Positions 24,528-28,419 of a DNA stretch of 28,419 nt are shown in pieces. Position 1 is the first letter of the stretch. Every line of letters starts with the position of its first letter. Below the pieces are notes generated by a model. The model saw only the letters and a program-made list of their open reading frames with translations. It did not search any database and was not told where the DNA came from. Position numbers and translations under genes: made by a program. Source of the DNA: Methylacidiphilum caldifontis (GTDB lineage Bacteria; Verrucomicrobiota; Verrucomicrobiia; Methylacidiphilales; CAMAQI01); assembly GCA_945860255.1 (NCBI GenBank), contig CAMAQI010000008.1:1-28419 (forward strand), written 5' to 3'.

Positions 24528-24569
24528 GAACTTTAAAAATACAGTTTCTTTTGTTTTTTGTTTTTGGAC
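24528..24569 (+). repeat. right-hand extension shared with repeat copy 1
   Basis: It aligns without gaps to 10650-10691, keeping CTTTAAAAATACAGTTT-like and T-rich parts with about six differences by eye. The similarity fades after TTTTTGGACTT. Confidence 0.75.
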
Positions 24570-24643
24570 TTGGTCGAATCCTTTTCCTCGGAGCGAAAAA
24601 TGTTGACCATTTTGCGAATCATTTCAAGAGAGAGGCACTCATC

Positions 24644-25369
24644 GTGATTTCACGCTCTCCCACGCTTTGTGTCGATGCCATTGGATTTCAACGTGAAAAC
24701 CGTTGGTTATTTCGTGAATTGAAATTCTCCCTTAAACCAGGAGAGTTTCTCGTAATTACGGGTCCTTCTGGAGCGGGGAAGTCAACGCTTCTTTACTCGT
24801 TAGCAGGCTTTAATCCGATCTCCGAGGGATTAATTCGATATCAATGCGGTGGTCCTCATGATTATAAACAAAAATATTCTCCTGAAGAGTTTCAATCCAA
24901 AATCGGTTTTATTTACCAAAAACTAAATCTCACCTCCAATAACAACGTTCTCCAAAATGTTTTATCCGGATGTTTAGGCCAACACCCTTGGTGGAAAACC
25001 TTGTTTTCTTTTCCATCAAAAAATCGCAAAGAGGCTCAAAGGCTTCTTCAGGAGCTGAGTATTGAACCCCTGGCTTCAAAATGGATCTCAGAGATTTCCG
25101 GAGGGGAACAGCAACGTACCGCTATTGCGAGAACCTTACTTCAATCTCCAGAGATCATTTTGGCGGATGAACCGGTCGCTCATTTAGATCTGGAGTCAGC
25201 TCATCAAGCGTTAACGCTCCTTAAAAACTACGGAATTCAAAACAAAATTCCGATTCTTTGCGTCCTTCACCAACCGGAGCTGATTCACGATTATGCGGAT
25301 TGGATTCTCGACCTCTCTTCAACGCATCCTCAGGGACAGAAACTCCAATCTAACTTACGACCTCAATGA
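24644..25369 (+). CDS. phnC: PhnC-type ABC transporter ATPase
   Basis: The 241-residue ABC ATPase has Walker A GPSGAGKST, a Q-loop in GFIYQKLNLTSNNNV, signature SGGEQQR, Walker B IILADEP and H-loop VLHQPE. NVLSGCLG...WWKTLFSFPSKNRKEAQ is typical of the phosphonate-importer subgroup. The GTG at 24644, behind AGAGAGG eight bases upstream, gives the normal N-terminus. The frame is open to 24551, but that part falls in the repeat extension and looks non-coding. It overlaps phnE by 4 bp (ATGA). Confidence 0.9.
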   Translation: MISRSPTLCVDAIGFQRENRWLFRELKFSLKPGEFLVITGPSGAGKSTLLYSLAGFNPISEGLIRYQCGGPHDYKQKYSPEEFQSKIGFIYQKLNLTSNNNVLQNVLSGCLGQHPWWKTLFSFPSKNRKEAQRLLQELSIEPLASKWISEISGGEQQRTAIARTLLQSPEIILADEPVAHLDLESAHQALTLLKNYGIQNKIPILCVLHQPELIHDYADWILDLSSTHPQGQKLQSNLRPQ

Positions 25370-26196
25370 ACAACGCATTTAGCTCATCCCCACGATCCCT
25401 GCTCCGACCGTTCTCGGTCCTACATCTTCTAGGGATGATTATTTTAATTGCCGTTTTTTACTCCTTACCGGTTCTCAATGGATCCGGAAGAGAGATGGAG
25501 TATATGAAACAGATCACTCGCTTTCTCGGTCATTTTTTTCCTCCGGACTTCTCCGTCATTCCCGATGCCATGAGTGCCCTCAATGAAACCTTTCAAATCG
25601 CTGTGATGGCAACTCTCTTTTCCGTTTGTCTTTCCCTTCCCTTGGGGATTGCCGGTTCAAAAAACATATCTCCCTTGTGGCTCGTTCGATCGACACGAAT
25701 GATTCTCAATCTTATTCGAACCATTCCTGGTTTGATTTGGGCGCTTTTGGGAGTCAGTCTTGTCGGCGCAAATCCTCTTGCCGGGGTCATAGGTCTCACT
25801 TTTTACAGCACGGGGTATTTGGGAAAATTCTTCTGTGATTCGATCGAATCTGTTCAGCTCGATACCGCAAAAAGTTTAAAAGCATTGGGAGCCGATTCCA
25901 TTCAATGTTTTCAATGGGGAATTTGGCCTCAAGCAAAAATTCACTTTTTAAGCCATGCTCTTTGGATGTTTGAATATAATATTCGTTCGGCCTCCATTAT
26001 CGGCTATGTTGGGGCGGGAGGAATTGGAGTTCAACTCCACACTTTTCAGGAGTATTACGCTTGGTCAAAATTTTCTGCGGTTCTCATTTTACTGTTAGGA
26101 GTTGTGATAGCGTTCGACACACTCGGTGAAAAAGTCCGGCAAACCCTCAAGCAAAAAGCCGATCCCAAACCGCAAAATACCAACTCGGTTCAGTAA
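25366..26196 (+). CDS. phnE: PhnE-type ABC transporter permease
   Basis: The 276-residue inner-membrane permease has about six hydrophobic segments. The BPD_transp_1/PhnE core includes TIPGLIWALLGVSLVG near the middle, the EAA-like loop ESVQLDTAKSLKALGAD (about 158-174) and ASIIGYVGAGGIG. It completes the PhnD-PhnC-PhnE importer. It ends one base from the stop codon of the convergent metallo-beta-lactamase gene, leaving no room for a separate terminator. Confidence 0.9.
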   Translation: MNNAFSSSPRSLLRPFSVLHLLGMIILIAVFYSLPVLNGSGREMEYMKQITRFLGHFFPPDFSVIPDAMSALNETFQIAVMATLFSVCLSLPLGIAGSKNISPLWLVRSTRMILNLIRTIPGLIWALLGVSLVGANPLAGVIGLTFYSTGYLGKFFCDSIESVQLDTAKSLKALGADSIQCFQWGIWPQAKIHFLSHALWMFEYNIRSASIIGYVGAGGIGVQLHTFQEYYAWSKFSAVLILLLGVVIAFDTLGEKVRQTLKQKADPKPQNTNSVQ

Positions 26197-26197
26197 C

Positions 26198-27574
26198 CTA
26201 AATCTCAATCGCTTTTCCAGAGGGAGGTAAGATCACCTGCATCTCCGGTCTTTTCACTGCGAGTTCTTGCTGGAACCAGGCACTCGCCGATGGATCTCCG
26301 TGAACCAGAAGACAAACGCGAGGATTCAAGCGCACGATGTAATCCAAGATATCTTCTCGTTGCGCATGAGCGGTCATATCAAATTTATCAATCCGGCAAT
26401 TGACCGGTTGATCTTCATCTTTCGATTGATCCATGCAGACCCGCTCTCCTTTGGGAGTCGCAAGTAGTCTTCCTGCGGGAGAATCGGGGTCACAATAGCC
26501 GACAAAGAAAATACTATTTCGTTTATCCGCCATCAACCGTTGAGCAAGGGTATTGGAAAGTGTTTTTTCGGTCATCATCCCTGAAGAAATGAGATAGATA
26601 TCTCCCGGACGAGGGCGAAAGCCTTGGAGCCGTCTTCCATCCATAATCTCGTGCTTAATCTCCTCAAGCATCACCAGCTTTGGATGACTCCGGCGCACTC
26701 GTCCACAAAGTTTATCGTAGGTCAGCGTTAACATTCGACCCAAGCCCCCGATATAAATCGTCCCTTTACGGATGACATTTTGCCGTTGCAGCCAATGTAA
26801 AGAGGTCAAAAGTTCTTGGGTTTTCCCTAAAGCAAAAGCAGGGATCATCACCGCCCCCCCATTCTTAAAAGTCTCTTCGATCCCTTGAGCTAAGCGTAGA
26901 ATCTCCCCCTCCCTTGTAAAACCGGGAGGACTTACATGGTTTCCCCGAGTCGTCTCAATAATTAAGGTGTCAATTCCCTCTTCAGGAAGTTGAGCCCCCT
27001 TCATCAAAGTTTGATCTTTAAAATTAATATCTCCGGTATAGAGAATTCGTTTTCCCCGATGAATCAATTCAACCGCACATGAACCTAAGACATGGCCAGC
27101 CTCATGAAATTTAAAGGTTAAAGGCTCTTCTGACTGAGCGGGTCGCCCTTCCAATGACCAATGTCGATCAATCGCACAGGTCCACCAACGATCGATCCCT
27201 CGATCAATCTCTTTATGAGTATAAAGAGGAAATTCAGGAATTCCTTTTTCTGCTTTCTGTTTGAACATCACCTCAACGGAGTTATGTAAAAGTGAGGTCG
27301 TTAAAAAATGAGTCCCTTCGGTCATAAAAACAGGGGCTTGCGGTTGATGGCGCATCAAAATCGGCATCGATCCCATATGATCATGGTGGGCATGAGTAAG
27401 AAAAATTGCCTTAAGACTCTCTTTGGGGATCAAATCGATCAATGGCGTCCCAGAATAGCCTTCGATTCGAGGATGCATTCCTGAATCTAAAACAACCGAT
27501 CCATCCGCGCCAAAATCAAGCCAGTAGGAATTTGCACCAATTTCGTTGGCTCGTGTCAAATTAGTCAATTTCAT
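26198..27574 (-). CDS. beta-CASP metallo-beta-lactamase ribonuclease-like protein
   Basis: The 458-residue protein has zinc motifs HAHHDH (61-66), EAGHVLGS and YTGDI, and beta-CASP motifs IIETTRG, FDMTAHAQ and LLVHGDPSA, in the order of CPSF-73-like RNA-processing enzymes. Such proteins cut or trim RNA, and all metal ligands appear intact. It lacks the RNase J C-terminal domain and is closer in size to the YSH1/archaeal-type bacterial group. Its ATG overlaps the stop of the upstream LacI-type regulator gene (ATGA), so the two are coupled. The RNA target is unknown. Confidence 0.87.
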   Translation of the reverse strand: MKLTNLTRANEIGANSYWLDFGADGSVVLDSGMHPRIEGYSGTPLIDLIPKESLKAIFLTHAHHDHMGSMPILMRHQPQAPVFMTEGTHFLTTSLLHNSVEVMFKQKAEKGIPEFPLYTHKEIDRGIDRWWTCAIDRHWSLEGRPAQSEEPLTFKFHEAGHVLGSCAVELIHRGKRILYTGDINFKDQTLMKGAQLPEEGIDTLIIETTRGNHVSPPGFTREGEILRLAQGIEETFKNGGAVMIPAFALGKTQELLTSLHWLQRQNVIRKGTIYIGGLGRMLTLTYDKLCGRVRRSHPKLVMLEEIKHEIMDGRRLQGFRPRPGDIYLISSGMMTEKTLSNTLAQRLMADKRNSIFFVGYCDPDSPAGRLLATPKGERVCMDQSKDEDQPVNCRIDKFDMTAHAQREDILDYIVRLNPRVCLLVHGDPSASAWFQQELAVKRPEMQVILPPSGKAIEI

Positions 27575-28419
27575 AATAACTCAGGTAACGGAATTCTGGT
27601 GGTTTTTTTAGCTCTTTCGGCGATTAAATTCGCAATCGCAATCCCCTTGGGATGAATCGACTGACGAACAATGACTTTCGCAGGCAAGACGATACTCACG
27701 GGAATCTGACGAGTCTGAATCTCATTTCTCATAAATGATGCGGCAACTCGTCCCATTTCAACCGCAAAAATTTCTACCGAAGTCAGGGGGGGCTCGGAAA
27801 TAGAGGCATTCATGCTATTCTCAAATCCGACAATCGAAACCTGTCGAGGAACCTCAATCCCACTGGCACGGAGTTCATGCATCAACTCAAAGGCATCTCG
27901 ATCAGAAGCGCATAAGATAGCTGTTGGTCGAATCGACATTTTTAAAAAATTCTCAACCGCTTTCCGAGCGATACCGGGAAAGTGAATCTCTCTAAACATG
28001 AGCTCCCGAATCGGAACCATCCCCAACTCCTCAATCCCAAACTCAAAACTCCTCACTCGCTCTTGCATTCCATGAAATTTTTCTAAGCCGACGGCATAAC
28101 AGCCGATCTCAGAATGTCCTTGGGAAACTAAATAGCGTAACATTTGCTGAACCCCCCCGACATTATCGGAACAAACTCGGGGTAAATCTTGTTGGTAGAG
28201 GGTCGCATTGCCAACAACAATCGCTGGAATTCGGTTCTCTAACACCCATTGACGGATCCGCGGCTCGGCAAATCCAGAAAAAACAAATCCTTGAATTCCC
28301 TCTTCCCAGAGTCGTTTTGCAATATTTAACTTACTGCCAACGCTCGTAAAATCATCTCGGATCACAATCCGATAACCAAACTCGCGAAAACTCTCTTCCG
28401 CACCAATAAAACAATCTTG
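27571..28419 (-). CDS. LacI/GalR-type transcriptional regulator, N-terminus outside window
   Basis: The frame is open from the right edge (base 28419) to the TGA at 27571, 282 codons. It covers the periplasmic-binding-protein-like sensor domain: FREFGYRIVIRDDF, GIQGFVFSGFAEPRI, IPAIVVGNATL, CSDNVGGVQQMLRYLV, RPTAILCASDRDAFELM and VSIVGFENSM...PPLTSVE. This is the LacI/GalR effector domain; the DNA-binding helix-turn-helix would lie beyond the edge. The ligand is unknown. An internal GTG at 28363-28365 is not the true start, since the family fold begins earlier. It is coupled to the beta-CASP gene. Confidence 0.85.
   Translation of the reverse strand, partial: QDCFIGAEESFREFGYRIVIRDDFTSVGSKLNIAKRLWEEGIQGFVFSGFAEPRIRQWVLENRIPAIVVGNATLYQQDLPRVCSDNVGGVQQMLRYLVSQGHSEIGCYAVGLEKFHGMQERVRSFEFGIEELGMVPIRELMFREIHFPGIARKAVENFLKMSIRPTAILCASDRDAFELMHELRASGIEVPRQVSIVGFENSMNASISEPPLTSVEIFAVEMGRVAASFMRNEIQTRQIPVSIVLPAKVIVRQSIHPKGIAIANLIAERAKKTTRIPLPELL

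Overview
The window looks like a chromosomal segment of a Gram-negative bacterium, most likely of the PVC superphylum and probably Verrucomicrobiota (Opitutae-like). This is inferred from a greA gene with a very long N-terminal extension next to eno, an FtsB/DivIC-like gene and a LuxC-type acyl-CoA reductase, and from a TonB receptor and several lipoproteins that imply an outer membrane. No rRNA or tRNA gene, insertion sequence or CRISPR array is visible.

Left part (1-8488), accessory: two overlapping minus-strand genes encode an SNF2-type helicase (cut by the left edge) and a 1707-residue DEAD/DEAH helicase with a DUF1998-like region and a Vsr/DUF559-like C-terminus. They resemble the helicases of DISARM and Druantia phage-defence islands. 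Upstream on the same strand is a Phd-type antitoxin/PIN toxin pair with a perfect 16-bp operator-like palindrome at its start. A 384-bp gene-free stretch with three consecutive hairpins separates this block from the housekeeping genes.

Middle part (8489-21034), core: argD-argF (arginine synthesis); a convergent lipoprotein pair (LpoB-like plus a COG3014-like TPR protein); an RmlD-like reductase; rpmE-prfA; thiH-thiS; a LuxC-like acyl-CoA reductase; ftsB-like, eno and long greA.

Right part (21156-28419): a TonB-dependent receptor diverges from a phnD-phnC-phnE-type ABC importer, and together they could carry one solute across both membranes. Then come a beta-CASP metallo-beta-lactamase RNase-like gene and a LacI/GalR-type regulator cut by the right edge.

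The most distinctive unexplained feature is a family of three dispersed elements, each exactly 87 bp, with perfect 9-bp inverted ends (ATAAATCGG...CCGATTTAT). Each sits exactly at the 3' end of a gene (argF, the TonB receptor gene, phnD). In argF and phnD the element supplies the stop codon. Copies 1 and 3 share about 40 further bp on their right side.
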